From Promethearchaeota archaeon (GTDB lineage: Archaea > Asgardarchaeota > Lokiarchaeia > Sigyniarchaeales > SOKP01), in contig JAHPZJ010000013.1 of NCBI GenBank assembly GCA_019058245.1, positions 133,166 to 197,165 of the forward strand: 64,000 nt of DNA, given 5' to 3'. A program made the translations under genes and the position numbers. This document shows, in pieces, positions 36,701 to 46,014 of this stretch; the first letter of the stretch is position 1; each line of letters opens with the position of its first letter. Under the pieces are notes generated by a model. The model did no database searches, had not been told where the DNA came from, and saw nothing but the letters and a program-made list of their open reading frames with translations.

Positions 36701-37854
36701 TCAATATAAGAATTAATAATTATTGTGTCTATCGGTGGAGTATCATCTGGACGTAAAGTATTATCTTGCAAATTGATTGTATCCCTAACAATAGTAGTAT
36801 TTGCTCTATATAATGTTATATTAATAGATGTATTAGCAGCTTCTGAAATATTTAAAGTTCTTATCCAAACATTAAATCCATTAACAGTACAATTATTTCC
36901 CTTTAGATCAAATTCTAAAGCAACATAACTCTCATTAGTTATGGGTAAATCAAAAGCGAAAGTAGATTGTAAGTTATACTCATAAACGGAGGCCTCAAAA
37001 GGAGTATGGTCATCTCTTTCGAATATAAACTGAATTTGGGTTATATTTGATAAATCTATGAAATTTAAATTTTGATTAATTATATGATCCTCTAATTCTT
37101 GGGTATTTAAACTACTATTGAATGAAAGTCCTGATGTCACATTTACCCAAATAGATTGGAAAGAATTATATACACTCACGGTTAAGTTTGCATTTGCATC
37201 AAGTGAAATTACTAAAGATGAGATTAGACTCAAAATATTCGATCTATTAAAAATTACATTTTCCGAAGCTCCTGCAACGGCTTTAGTGTTAGTGAAATTG
37301 GCTGAAATTGTAAAATTCAGAATTCCTTTTGTCGCATTTAAAACAGCACAAGTTTCATCATTATTATCAATTATTTGAGAGAAATCATTCTCTTTTAAAT
37401 CAGTATCAGGATCTAAAGTCCAATTTGATGTTGTAGTACTATAATTAAACGCAATGTAATTATTGACAAATAACGCATCGTTATCTTCTATTATATAATC
37501 AGTAGTATAATTGTTTTGAAAATTAAAGGTGAAATTCCCATACGTAAGAACCATCTCTTCAGAAGAAAGTGAAGGGATTTCGAAAGATTCTTGATTATCG
37601 TTTAAATTGTTGGAGACATTATTTACATAAATTCTGACTGTTTGATTAAATCCAGAACCTGTGATAGGGTCACTTAAATTTAAATTAGAGCTTAAGTTAA
37701 TATCATCTAATATATCTTCTTTAGTAATATTGCTATTTTTATCTTTTTGATTTATATTAAAAATACCGAAGAAGTAGATATTAGATAAAAAAATTGTTAT
37801 GACAAAAAATGAAACTAAAAAACAGCGTGATATCTCCTTTTTTCGTCGAATCAA
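33751..37854 (-). CDS. Giant membrane-anchored cell-surface glycoprotein
   Basis: A 1367-residue protein. The N-terminus (MIRRKKEISRCFLVSFFVIT plus a hydrophobic run) is a signal peptide or anchor. The bulk is beta-rich and very rich in Asn, Ser and Thr with many N-x-S/T sequons. Ig/CARDB-like segments appear near the C-terminus (ETISITIHNIGDSTLRILQN). A single C-terminal helix (FILIIGAIIAVVWIGAIMYA) is followed by a basic/Pro/Glu cytosolic tail (PTPPQIPPKELEEPKG). This is consistent with a type I surface or S-layer-associated adhesin. It is monocistronic, divergent from the M20 peptidase. Confidence 0.75.
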   Translation of the reverse strand: MIRRKKEISRCFLVSFFVITIFLSNIYFFGIFNINQKDKNSNITKEDILDDINLSSNLNLSDPITGSGFNQTVRIYVNNVSNNLNDNQESFEIPSLSSEEMVLTYGNFTFNFQNNYTTDYIIEDNDALFVNNYIAFNYSTTTSNWTLDPDTDLKENDFSQIIDNNDETCAVLNATKGILNFTISANFTNTKAVAGASENVIFNRSNILSLISSLVISLDANANLTVSVYNSFQSIWVNVTSGLSFNSSLNTQELEDHIINQNLNFIDLSNITQIQFIFERDDHTPFEASVYEYNLQSTFAFDLPITNESYVALEFDLKGNNCTVNGFNVWIRTLNISEAANTSINITLYRANTTIVRDTINLQDNTLRPDDTPPIDTIIINSYIDDNYTNFNFNTSKTDKLNVSNYFIVIKSNNSKVVYSLVGLPWISYGDSETEHQLKRTNDDGNTWVNAKKIIDTQTGQYTSGQLDASLFKLNVTRGYMPSDFNISGNYNLTIQNLPLVDLEDSSYPYNETSYLTWGIGQWANNFTIPISDEGYNNFTIDLSWDKTNIKGFKFNLSSYSVNAYWIEPALSSYSALYNENPEWIFNYTRDIYNPEFNNWSFYEFWYVYPDYFTAQNLTNPNNQEIYWRLNGQTNLTGNPKYNKVVVNSSFANINGTYSLNLTSYNFINQMYSYINYNATLWETNGFMYGDNISIALKIQDHNSKAPINGNVTVTLFYPNGTQFQDTQLNSSDGIINGNTRFYDFDNRTILNLTKDLNIFGEYNLGYFWYNGSAIGCKTLKIYIDTYEAEINDFEYYSKINKNILDGKIEKVYQNYTVLVASVNKRAPIPDYFPINDANISAQFIYEIGDQQIPISIDTFKQSQNIINSNETVNCKISITNLYEILPVNVKINVKLVSYTNEEWIIAQNTTDNVSLELYGDPNDNYEFNVNIKIPELNASTYVWMGENSPIRLAGVQTLITVYIEDNEVGTYNSGHISLLSSKTSNNYDGYILGLKINEKTGSESLINDFERDECTYLPYTNSILLNIFDKNYLSSYTQYSKDFFLKLNSEFINTSINPETLIKGQTVNVSSILHTEFGIPLENKNISCQYYYLNSWIFLNSNYTNSNGYIEFLIDTQQIDFNDDLLIKLSWDGDIINGASKNISINVLHQSNQISISIDKNSDRIYQNRKETISITIHNIGDSTLRILQNISIDFNRSLSYSVVTIDYLELEKLLPGESTDLIVEVDINNINILNISTSVTAQNILTNKSITITEETSFEVYSAPFYDYFIEYFILIIGAIIAVVWIGAIMYAWRIKKRIETPIEEPIKKRPRKGKYVPVSELKKPTPPQIPPKELEEPKGDKEQKETDLDSLLEERGLTDKEKKD

Positions 37855-38002
37855 AAAGACAACCGTAATCTCTAATTTTTGTTTATAAAATAATTGAATA
37901 GTATTAAAGTTTATTAGTGAGCTGTAGAATTTAACAAAATATTTTATAGTTTCAAATTTATCTTAAATAGAGGCATTATTAATTATTATAAAGAGAAATT
38001 TT

Positions 38003-39364
38003 ATGACTGAAGAGTTAATTCTTAATGAAATTGAAGCTAATACTGAAGAATATATCGAATTTTTAAGAGAATTAATACAAACTGATTCATATAATCCTCC
38101 AGGCAATGAAAAAAATATAGCAATTAAAATTGAAAAATATCTAAAGAATATAGGAATTGATTGTGAGATATTTCCTTTTGGAGAGAATCGAGCTAATCTA
38201 ATTGCGTATTTAATTAATGATTCTAATGGTAAGAATCTCTTATATAATGGGCATATGGATGTAGTTCCTCCAGGAAATGAAGAAGAATGGAGCACTCCAC
38301 CTTTATCTGCTAAAATTAGAGGTGGTAAAGCAAGGAGGAAGATGTTTGGTAGAGGTACGGTAGATATGAAATCAGGATTAGCAGCAATGACTATAGCTCT
38401 AAAAATATTGAAAAAATTAAATTTAATTAAATCAGGTAATTTAATTTTAAATGCTGTTGCAGATGAAGAAGTCGGTGGTGAAGTAGGTACTCTATGGAGT
38501 TTAGATAATGTATTAAAATCGAAAAAAATAAATTTTGCTTTAATTGGTGAACCAACGGGACTAGATCCCTTATCGAAGGCAATAATTATTGGAGAAAAAG
38601 GACGTGTGGCGATAAGAATAATAACAAATGGGATTTCAGGTCATGCTTCGGTACCAATTCTAGGAAAAAATGCTATTTATATGATGAGTGAAATAATTCA
38701 AAATTTGGATAGAATAGATAAATTTTTTCCTAAAATAGAACCTCCCTTGCCTCTAGAGAAAATAAAGGAATTAATTAGTGTTGTCTTTCCAAGTAAAGCA
38801 GTTTTTGAGAAAATTTTAAGTGAGCAACAAATACTCCAAAATATTATTAACGCCAATTCTCAATTTACAAAAAATTTAACAATGATTAAGGGAGGTATCA
38901 AATCAAATGTTGTTCCAGATCATTGCGAGGCAGTAATTGATTTTAGAATATTGCCAGGACAAACGGTTGAAATGGTTTTAAATAGTTTGAAGAAATTGAT
39001 TAATGAATTAGGTTTTGAAGTAAAAGATGAGCCCATAGGACTTCCTAAAGAAATATTTGTATATCTAGATGTAGAATATGCTGGTGAAGCATCATTTTTT
39101 AGTGGTTGGGAACACTCGAAAAGTTTAAATGATTTTTATACAATTGTAGAAAAATTTTATGATAAAAAGCCTTTCTATTTTCTATATCCAGCAAGCTCAG
39201 ATGCAAAATTTTATAGAAACAAAAATTTTTGCCAATCTACAATTTTATTTGGTCCCGGAAATGCACAACTTGCCCATACAACTAATGAAAATATCGAAAT
39301 AAATGACTTTATTAATGCAATCAAAGTTTATACTTTATTTGCTTATAATTTTTTAAAGGATTAA
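38003..39364 (+). CDS. M20-family metallopeptidase/deacylase
   Basis: A 453-residue ArgE/DapE/ACY1/CPG2-type di-zinc hydrolase. Visible ligands and motifs are YNGHMDVVPPG, GRGTVDMKSGLAAM, ADEEVGGEVGTL and LIGEPTG; the dimerisation domain insertion follows around ISGHASVPILGKNAIY. The C-terminal catalytic domain resumes with ASSDAKFYRN and GPGNAQLAHTTNENIEI carrying the last His. It removes acyl groups or terminal residues from small substrates. Specificity is undetermined. Confidence 0.88.
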   Translation: MTEELILNEIEANTEEYIEFLRELIQTDSYNPPGNEKNIAIKIEKYLKNIGIDCEIFPFGENRANLIAYLINDSNGKNLLYNGHMDVVPPGNEEEWSTPPLSAKIRGGKARRKMFGRGTVDMKSGLAAMTIALKILKKLNLIKSGNLILNAVADEEVGGEVGTLWSLDNVLKSKKINFALIGEPTGLDPLSKAIIIGEKGRVAIRIITNGISGHASVPILGKNAIYMMSEIIQNLDRIDKFFPKIEPPLPLEKIKELISVVFPSKAVFEKILSEQQILQNIINANSQFTKNLTMIKGGIKSNVVPDHCEAVIDFRILPGQTVEMVLNSLKKLINELGFEVKDEPIGLPKEIFVYLDVEYAGEASFFSGWEHSKSLNDFYTIVEKFYDKKPFYFLYPASSDAKFYRNKNFCQSTILFGPGNAQLAHTTNENIEINDFINAIKVYTLFAYNFLKD

Positions 39365-39450
39365 TGACTTTCAAAATGATATAGAAATTTATAAGATTCT
39401 ACTCTTATTAATTTATTAAATCTCAATAAATAAACAAAATAAGCAAGTCC

Positions 39451-40629
39451 TTGCCTGATATAAAAATAGAAGATACAGTTATTCTTTTAGATACTTCTAG
39501 ATCTATGTTGAGAAAAGATTTTAAACCAAGTAGATTAGTGATTGAATTACAAACAGTTAAAAATTTCATTCAATCAAAATTATCAATAGATATGAAAGAT
39601 AGAATATCAATAATTTCTTTTGGGGGAGTTTCTAAAAAATTGGTTGATTTTACATTTGAAGTAGATAAGTTAATTAAAGCATTATATAAAATTCAAATAT
39701 CAGGTCGCGGAAATTTACATGAAGGGATTGCCTTTGCCTTACAAATATTGGTCGAAGAGATGCGAAAAATTGGTGGAAAGACTTCCCGTATTTTGATTAT
39801 AACTGATAACAAGTTAAATATTGATACAAATAGAATAATTAAATTGGTTAATATAGCAAAAGGTTTAGGTGTAATTATTGATTCTTGTCAGTTAGGAGGA
39901 GACGAAGACTATGGAGATTATTCTTTAAAAAGAATAAGTCAACGTACTGAAGGAGAATATGGACATTTTGATAATTCAAAAGCAATTATTAGTGCTGGTA
40001 AAACCTTTGCTTCAAAAAAAGATGTTAAGGAAACTTACGATTATTTTTCTCAAGATAAAAAAGATAAAATTGCACCTCTAGTAAGTGAAATTGCATTACC
40101 ATTAAGAAGACCAACTCTATTAGATATTAGGTTAATGATGGGGGGAACTAATAAAGGACAAGAAAAATGCCAAATTTGTCATTCCGTTAAATCAGCGGTT
40201 ACAGGAGCAGGTTTTTTTAGTGAGGGCCGCTACTGTCCAAGTTGCGATCGTGCAATGCATCTTTCTTGCGCTGCGATGTGGGCTAAGAGGACAGAATATA
40301 AAGAAAATGTATTTAGATGCCCTTTTTGTTTTTTCCTTCTGGAATTACCAAGAGCAGCATTAAAATTGATTAAAGGTGAAATAAAAGAATTTCAAGAAAA
40401 AATAATTATTGATGAAAATGAAAAGTCAATAACAAAAATGATTTTAATATCTAATGAAGAAGTAGATAAAATTGACTCATCATGTTCATATTGTAATAGT
40501 ATTTTTTTAGGGGATTTTAAAGTTTTTCAATGCGAAAATTGTAATGCATATTATCATGAACCTTGCTTGGAAAAAATGAAAAAAGAAATTAAGGCATGTA
40601 GGTATTGTGGAGCAAAAATTACGTCATAA
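39451..40629 (+). CDS. VWA-domain protein with two RING/PHD-like zinc fingers
   Basis: TTG start. The N-terminal 185 residues form a von Willebrand A domain with the MIDAS motif DTSRSM and a later acidic residue in IITDNKLNID. The C-terminal half has a first Cys/His cluster (CQICHSVKSA, YCPSCDRAMHLSCAAMW and FRCPFCFF). A second cluster is CSYCNSIFLGDF, FQCENCNAYYHEPCLE and ACRYCGAKI, resembling RING/PHD treble-clef fingers. The VWA-plus-zinc-finger layout recalls eukaryotic Ssl1/p44 of TFIIH, but the similarity is architectural only. An E3-like or scaffold role is possible. Confidence 0.72.
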   Translation: MPDIKIEDTVILLDTSRSMLRKDFKPSRLVIELQTVKNFIQSKLSIDMKDRISIISFGGVSKKLVDFTFEVDKLIKALYKIQISGRGNLHEGIAFALQILVEEMRKIGGKTSRILIITDNKLNIDTNRIIKLVNIAKGLGVIIDSCQLGGDEDYGDYSLKRISQRTEGEYGHFDNSKAIISAGKTFASKKDVKETYDYFSQDKKDKIAPLVSEIALPLRRPTLLDIRLMMGGTNKGQEKCQICHSVKSAVTGAGFFSEGRYCPSCDRAMHLSCAAMWAKRTEYKENVFRCPFCFFLLELPRAALKLIKGEIKEFQEKIIIDENEKSITKMILISNEEVDKIDSSCSYCNSIFLGDFKVFQCENCNAYYHEPCLEKMKKEIKACRYCGAKITS

Positions 40630-40707
40630 CAACTAATTATTTATTCTTGTTTTGTTTAAATTATTTAAATTATCATACTTTTTCTTTAATAGCTTAAAAT
40701 TGAGAGG

Positions 40708-42762
40708 TTGATTAAATTAGGGAATAAAAAACGATCAAAGTGGATTATTACTTCAGCATGGCCTTATGTAAATGCAATACCTCATTTAGGCAATTTAATT
40801 GGAAGTACTTTATCAGCGGATGTATTTGCTCGTTTTTTAAGAATGAAAGGGGAAGAAGTGGTATTTGTTTCCGGATCGGATTCTCATGGAACTCCTGTTT
40901 CTATAGAAGCAAAAAAGTTAAAAGTTCCGGCAGAAGAACTGGCATTTAAATATCATAAGATTATTAAAGATTTGCACGAGAAATGGCAAATCTCTTTCGA
41001 TAATTACACAATAACACATAATCCAATACATATTGAATTTGTCCAAAAAATGTATTTAGATATACAAAAAAACGGTTATATTATTGAAAAAGAAAATGAA
41101 TCATTATATTGTGAGACTGATGACTTATTTTTACCCGATCGTTTTGTAGAGGGGACATGTCCTCATTGTAATTTTGAGGATGCTAGAGGAGATCAATGTG
41201 ATTATTGTCAAAAATTATTAACTCCTTTAGAACTTATTAAACCTAAATGTGCTGTTTGTGGCAATACTCCGACTGTCAAAAAAACAAAACATTGGTATTT
41301 AGATCTGCCAAGATTACAAAATAGATTAAGAGATCTAATTGAAAAAAATGAAATTATCCCTGTTAATGCTCGACAAATGTGTTTAAATAGTATAGATGAA
41401 GGTTTACCCGAACGAGCAATAACACGGGATTTAGAATGGGGAATACCCGCTCCATTTAAAAATGCAGAAGGTAAGACCATATATGTGTGGTTTGAAGCAG
41501 TATTGGGATATATCACAGCCGTTAAAGAATGGGCAGAGAAAATAATTAATGAACCAGATAAATTTGAATATTTTTGGAATGATTCTAATACTAAAACAGT
41601 ATACTTTATAGGTAAAGATAATATCATTTTCCATTTGATCGTTTTTCCTGCATTAATATTAGCATATAATGATAATAAAAAAGAAGGGAAAAAACTCGTA
41701 TTACCTTACAATGTTTCATCAACAGAATGGTTAATGTACGAGAACACTAAATTTTCAAAATCAAGGGGGATAGGCATTTGGATTGATGATGCTCTCAAAT
41801 TAGCGCCATTAGATTATTGGAGATTTAATCTAATCTATAATAGACCCGAAAAAAGTGATGCTTCATTTTTATGGTCTGAATTTGAAAATAATATAAAAAT
41901 GCTAAACGATGTTATAGGTAATTTTATTCACAGATCATTAACATTTATAAATAAGCAATTTAATAGTACAATTCCAAAAAGAATAGAATTAGATAATATT
42001 GATAAGGATTTTATTCTAAAAATTGAAGAGATATCTGGAAAGATAGGAGGTTTACTAGAGAATTTTGAGTTAAGAAAGGCACTAAGGGAAATTGTGAATT
42101 TTGGTAGAGAAGGAAATATCTTTTTAAACGATAAGGCTCCTTGGCATCTAATAAAAAAAAATAAAAATGCAGCAGGGCAAGTTTTTAATTTATGTGCTCA
42201 AGCTGTTTACGCATTAGCAATTCTCTTGGGACCATTCATTCCTGAAACATCGAATAAAATTTTAAATTTTCTCAATGTTAATGAACCTATAGAAGAATTA
42301 AGTTGGTATAGTATTAAAGATAATGTACTTAAAGAGGGACATAAATTAAAAATTCCAGAACCACTTTTTCAAAAATTAGATATTACAGAATTAATCTCGA
42401 AATTAGAAACTGTAAAAAAAACTGAAAAAGGTGAGAAAGAATTGGTATCATATGAAGAATTTAAAAAATTAGATATAAGAGTCGCATTAATAGAAAATAT
42501 TGAAAAAGTTCCTAAAGCTGATAAGCTCTATAAATTATCTATTGATTTGGGAAATGAGAAAAGAACTCTAGTTGCTGGATTGGCTGAATATTATAAACCA
42601 GATGATTTAAAAGGAAAAAAAATAATTGTTTTAACTAATTTAGAACCAAGAAAATTAAAAGGAATTTTAAGTGAAGGAATGCTTCTTGCAGCAGTAGATG
42701 GTGATAATGTATCAATTTTAGTACCTGATAAAGATTTACCTCTTGGAGCTAGAATTGAGTAA
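40708..42762 (+). CDS. metG: Methionyl-tRNA synthetase with C-terminal tRNA-binding domain
   Basis: A 684-residue class Ia synthetase, TTG start after TGAGAGG. The nucleotide-binding signature is NAIPHLGNLIGST (HIGH equivalent) and the second motif is KFSKSRG (KMSKS). A zinc knuckle is seen in GTCPHCNFEDARGDQCDYC and KCAVCGNTPTV. The anticodon domain follows, then a C-terminal EMAP/Trbp111-like OB fold (YEEFKKLDIRVALIENIEKV ... LKGILSEGMLLAA). It attaches Met to tRNA in the cytosol. Confidence 0.95.
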   Translation: MIKLGNKKRSKWIITSAWPYVNAIPHLGNLIGSTLSADVFARFLRMKGEEVVFVSGSDSHGTPVSIEAKKLKVPAEELAFKYHKIIKDLHEKWQISFDNYTITHNPIHIEFVQKMYLDIQKNGYIIEKENESLYCETDDLFLPDRFVEGTCPHCNFEDARGDQCDYCQKLLTPLELIKPKCAVCGNTPTVKKTKHWYLDLPRLQNRLRDLIEKNEIIPVNARQMCLNSIDEGLPERAITRDLEWGIPAPFKNAEGKTIYVWFEAVLGYITAVKEWAEKIINEPDKFEYFWNDSNTKTVYFIGKDNIIFHLIVFPALILAYNDNKKEGKKLVLPYNVSSTEWLMYENTKFSKSRGIGIWIDDALKLAPLDYWRFNLIYNRPEKSDASFLWSEFENNIKMLNDVIGNFIHRSLTFINKQFNSTIPKRIELDNIDKDFILKIEEISGKIGGLLENFELRKALREIVNFGREGNIFLNDKAPWHLIKKNKNAAGQVFNLCAQAVYALAILLGPFIPETSNKILNFLNVNEPIEELSWYSIKDNVLKEGHKLKIPEPLFQKLDITELISKLETVKKTEKGEKELVSYEEFKKLDIRVALIENIEKVPKADKLYKLSIDLGNEKRTLVAGLAEYYKPDDLKGKKIIVLTNLEPRKLKGILSEGMLLAAVDGDNVSILVPDKDLPLGARIE

Positions 42763-44007
42763 TTATAATTTCAGTGAGAATAATGGATTTAATCGAGCTA
42801 TGATTTCTCCAAGATCTAATTGAATTGTTTTAAGAATAATATCCCGACCTCTATATTCAAATTGTAATTCACTTACATTCCTAATTATTTTTAGTCTACT
42901 TATATTTGTTTTTAAAGAAGTAACAAAATATCTCTGATCCTTGTAATCTAAAATATCTAAAACGTCTTTAATGTCATTAAAAGAATATCCTCCCCCATGA
43001 GGAAGAATACAAGCATTTGTCAATAATTCTATAAGTTCTAATTCTTCTGCCCGTTCAAAAAAGTTTTCATTTTTTAATGTTGTCTCAGATAAATTTTTTT
43101 TTCCTTGGAATAAATAAGCCGAAATATCTGCCCTGAGTGTTGTTGGAAAAATGTTTGACTTTATTAAATTACAATCAATGTCTGTACAATTACTTCCCAT
43201 GTACATATTATTATAATCCTTTAAAAATTGATGAGATTGATTACAAATTGTTTTATATCCATAATCAAATAGATTATCAGCGATGATTTCTCTTTTTTTA
43301 TTAGAAAATTTAATAGCTTTTTTGTTAAAATCAAGGTATTCTTTCGCGACAGAATCTAATAAAATATATTGTTTACCCAATTTGGTATCTTCTTCAATCG
43401 CAAGTTCTTTTAATGTTTTTGATTTGTCAATATATAATCCAATCCCATTTTCGTCATCCCTAAATTCTGGTGCACTACCATGGATTAAGAACACATAGGG
43501 TGGAAGTTCTATATTGGATAAATTCTTTGTTTCAAAACAATTAATAAAATGATTTGATATATCATAATCCCAATTTATCAAAATATCATTGTGATAAAGC
43601 TCTTTTGACTTAATTATATCAATTTTCTTAATTAATGTATAAGGATCTGGAATTTCTTCCAAACCACCAACTAATATACCACAACAATTGGGTTTTGTGT
43701 TAAGGAAAATTAATTTTTCATTTCCATTTCCCCAATTTAGTCGACCCCCATATCCTAGACCAGAATTCCATCTAAACTTATTTCTTGAGATTGTCTCATC
43801 AGGAGACGATATGAAAGTTGCTTTTGGGTCAATTCCATATTTTTGTTGAATAAGTTGGAAGGAGGCTAAGCCATATTGCATATTAGCGCGGCATAATTTT
43901 GAGGTGGCATCATTTAAACCAGTTGAAAAAATGAATTGACTTGCTCTATCTAATAAATCTACTTTTGAAAGTGCCGATATTTCTGGAGAGAGGATTGAAG
44001 AATCCAT
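42763..44007 (-). CDS. Hypothetical protein, 414 residues
   Basis: No family is recognised. The protein is soluble with a conserved-looking central core: KFRWNSGLGYGGRLNWGNGN, NTKPNCCGILVGGLEEIPDP, YVFLIHGSAPEFRDDENG and ILPHGGGYSFNDIKDVL. The Gly/His-rich loops suggest an enzyme active site or ligand pocket. Cys pairs (NCTDIDC) are present but not zinc-finger-spaced. Its stop is adjacent to the metG stop (convergent). Confidence 0.6.
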   Translation of the reverse strand: MDSSILSPEISALSKVDLLDRASQFIFSTGLNDATSKLCRANMQYGLASFQLIQQKYGIDPKATFISSPDETISRNKFRWNSGLGYGGRLNWGNGNEKLIFLNTKPNCCGILVGGLEEIPDPYTLIKKIDIIKSKELYHNDILINWDYDISNHFINCFETKNLSNIELPPYVFLIHGSAPEFRDDENGIGLYIDKSKTLKELAIEEDTKLGKQYILLDSVAKEYLDFNKKAIKFSNKKREIIADNLFDYGYKTICNQSHQFLKDYNNMYMGSNCTDIDCNLIKSNIFPTTLRADISAYLFQGKKNLSETTLKNENFFERAEELELIELLTNACILPHGGGYSFNDIKDVLDILDYKDQRYFVTSLKTNISRLKIIRNVSELQFEYRGRDIILKTIQLDLGEIIARLNPLFSLKL

Positions 44008-44142
44008 TTTATAAAAAAAAATAGTATATATATTATACTCTATCTAAAAATATATGAAAAGATAATATATATAATATTAATGATAATATGTTGAAAAATT
44101 CCTATAAAAAAAATCAAAATTATTGATGAAAAAATAGTAACC

Positions 44143-44766
44143 ATGAATACTTCGGATGATTTTGTATTATTTGACTCATTAAAATCTATAAGAATTAATG
44201 GAGAATTCACAGGCTCTATTGTATCAAAATATAAGAATAAAGTAATCTTTTCAGATAATATTAAAATTTCAGATTCTGAAGGAATTATGATATCTGAAGG
44301 ATTAATTACCGGTTTTGAAAAGGTGGGAATGGAATTAAATCCAATTTCTAGAAAAGTTGATTTAAAATGGGATTTAAACGATACTTTATTAGAATATTGC
44401 GTCATAATCCCTGAAGATACAATGGAGCAATATGATCAAGGACAATTTTCAAATGAACTCCCATATACTATTAATCTACTTCATACAGCAACCTTACTTT
44501 TAAATAATCACGAAAGTAAGCTCAATCATTTAGATTTTTTCAAAGGAGAGATTTTAAAAAATCCTATAGCAATGATTAGGAATGGCATTATAATTGCTGA
44601 TAGAGTTGTAATCGATGATAATGGAGACCCCGTTTTTTATGATTGCTTGATTGTGGGAAGAGATGAGAATGAAGATATTAATATAAGTTATGAACCAATT
44701 ACTAACGTTGATGATAAAATGCTTGAATATATTATAATATTAGGTATTGAGGAATTAAAAATTTAA
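44143..44766 (+). CDS. Hypothetical protein, 207 residues
   Basis: An ATG-started soluble protein with mainly beta-like sequence (FVLFDSLKSIRINGEFTGSI and KVIFSDNIKISDSEGIMISE) and no recognised motif. The partner downstream is an AAA+ ATPase whose start lies 17 bp after this stop, so the two are probably co-translated and may work together. Confidence 0.55.
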   Translation: MNTSDDFVLFDSLKSIRINGEFTGSIVSKYKNKVIFSDNIKISDSEGIMISEGLITGFEKVGMELNPISRKVDLKWDLNDTLLEYCVIIPEDTMEQYDQGQFSNELPYTINLLHTATLLLNNHESKLNHLDFFKGEILKNPIAMIRNGIIIADRVVIDDNGDPVFYDCLIVGRDENEDINISYEPITNVDDKMLEYIIILGIEELKI

Positions 44767-44783
44767 AATCATCTTGAACTAAA

Positions 44784-46004
44784 ATGCTCCTTTTTGAGAA
44801 TAAAGAACAAAAATTGCTAAATCTCCTAAACTTTACCGGATCACCGTTTAAAAAGTTTGTTTCTACAGGAGAAATCGAAGAAGATATTGGATTAGTCCAA
44901 TCAAGAGAAGAATTCTTACATTCTATCATCAGCATATTAGATAAAAATGAAAATGTCATCCTGCCAATTATTGGAGACGTTGGAACTGGAAAAACCCATC
45001 TATATTGGGCTTTAAAGCATGAGTTATATTATTATAATATTGTCTTTATTTCCTTAGAAAATGTTGTTAAGAAATTTTATTACAATATATACTCTGAATT
45101 CATAGAAAATATGGGTATAGACATTTTAAGAAATATTTCTCGAAGATTGTGTAATAATTGGGGTGCTTTAGAAAGAAAATTTGGTTTTTTTCATGTAGCA
45201 GAAATTAATAAGGTTAAGAAAGTTGCTTGTGAAGAATGGGCACCTAAATTCGAAAATGAAGAATCAATTATGGATATTATAAATGCAATAACAGCTCATC
45301 AATTAGATCCATATAAAAAAATAGAAGTTGAAAGATGGTTTTTGGGAGAAGTAATAGATATAAGGGATCTTTCAAGATTGAACTTAAAAAATGATTTAAG
45401 AAAAAGGGATAATGCATATACTATGCTTAAAGTACTAGTTGAAAATGCCATGGTAAATAGTGTATTATTCATAGATGATTTCGAGAAAATTGTCTCAATG
45501 ATGAAACCTATACCAATAGAAGAACAAAAAGAAGAAGTTTTTGACAAAAGTTGGCTTTATGGGAGTAGTGAATCACCTCAAAAACGTTCTGCTAATAAAA
45601 TATTAGATAAAATTGTGAAATTAAATAATATAAATGGTTTAAGAATTATTATTACATTAAAGTCATTTGATTTTTATGAAGAAATCATACGAAAATTTGA
45701 AGACATAGACTCCAATCTTTTAAAACTAATAAAAAAACCTATCATCCTATCTAATTTTGATGATGATGATGTTTTCACATTTTATAAAAAAAATTTAGAA
45801 TTTTTTTTTGGTCATCTCAATTATTTTGATTATTTTCGAGATTTTTCCCAGTCTTATTTTCCCCTAAACAAAGAAGTATTAAAAAACATTTTTATCCAAA
45901 CGAAGGGTAATCCTAGAGAAATAATAAAGTTTTTAATAAAAATTTTTAATGACATCATATTTTCAAATGAAGAATTAGAAGAAATTCTTAAAAAATATCA
46001 GTAA
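44784..46004 (+). CDS. AAA+/STAND-like P-loop ATPase
   Basis: A 406-residue ATPase. Walker A is GDVGTGKTHLYWAL and Walker B is NSVLFIDDFEKIVSM. A sensor-2-like arginine sits in TKGNPREIIKFLIKIF, as in ORC/Cdc6-like and related ATPases. The N-terminal segment before Walker A (SREEFLHSIISILDKNENVI) is the usual lid-connected helix of this group. No DNA-binding winged helix follows, so this is not a complete Orc1/Cdc6. It is paired with the preceding unknown gene and converges with a HEAT-repeat gene. Confidence 0.72.
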   Translation: MLLFENKEQKLLNLLNFTGSPFKKFVSTGEIEEDIGLVQSREEFLHSIISILDKNENVILPIIGDVGTGKTHLYWALKHELYYYNIVFISLENVVKKFYYNIYSEFIENMGIDILRNISRRLCNNWGALERKFGFFHVAEINKVKKVACEEWAPKFENEESIMDIINAITAHQLDPYKKIEVERWFLGEVIDIRDLSRLNLKNDLRKRDNAYTMLKVLVENAMVNSVLFIDDFEKIVSMMKPIPIEEQKEEVFDKSWLYGSSESPQKRSANKILDKIVKLNNINGLRIIITLKSFDFYEEIIRKFEDIDSNLLKLIKKPIILSNFDDDDVFTFYKKNLEFFFGHLNYFDYFRDFSQSYFPLNKEVLKNIFIQTKGNPREIIKFLIKIFNDIIFSNEELEEILKKYQ

Positions 46005-46014
46005 TTCAATTTAT

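Noticed and set aside
44784..46004. Orc1/Cdc6 replication initiator
   Set aside because: Walker motifs and GNPREI fit the wider clade, but there is no C-terminal winged helix and no origin-like repeats nearby.
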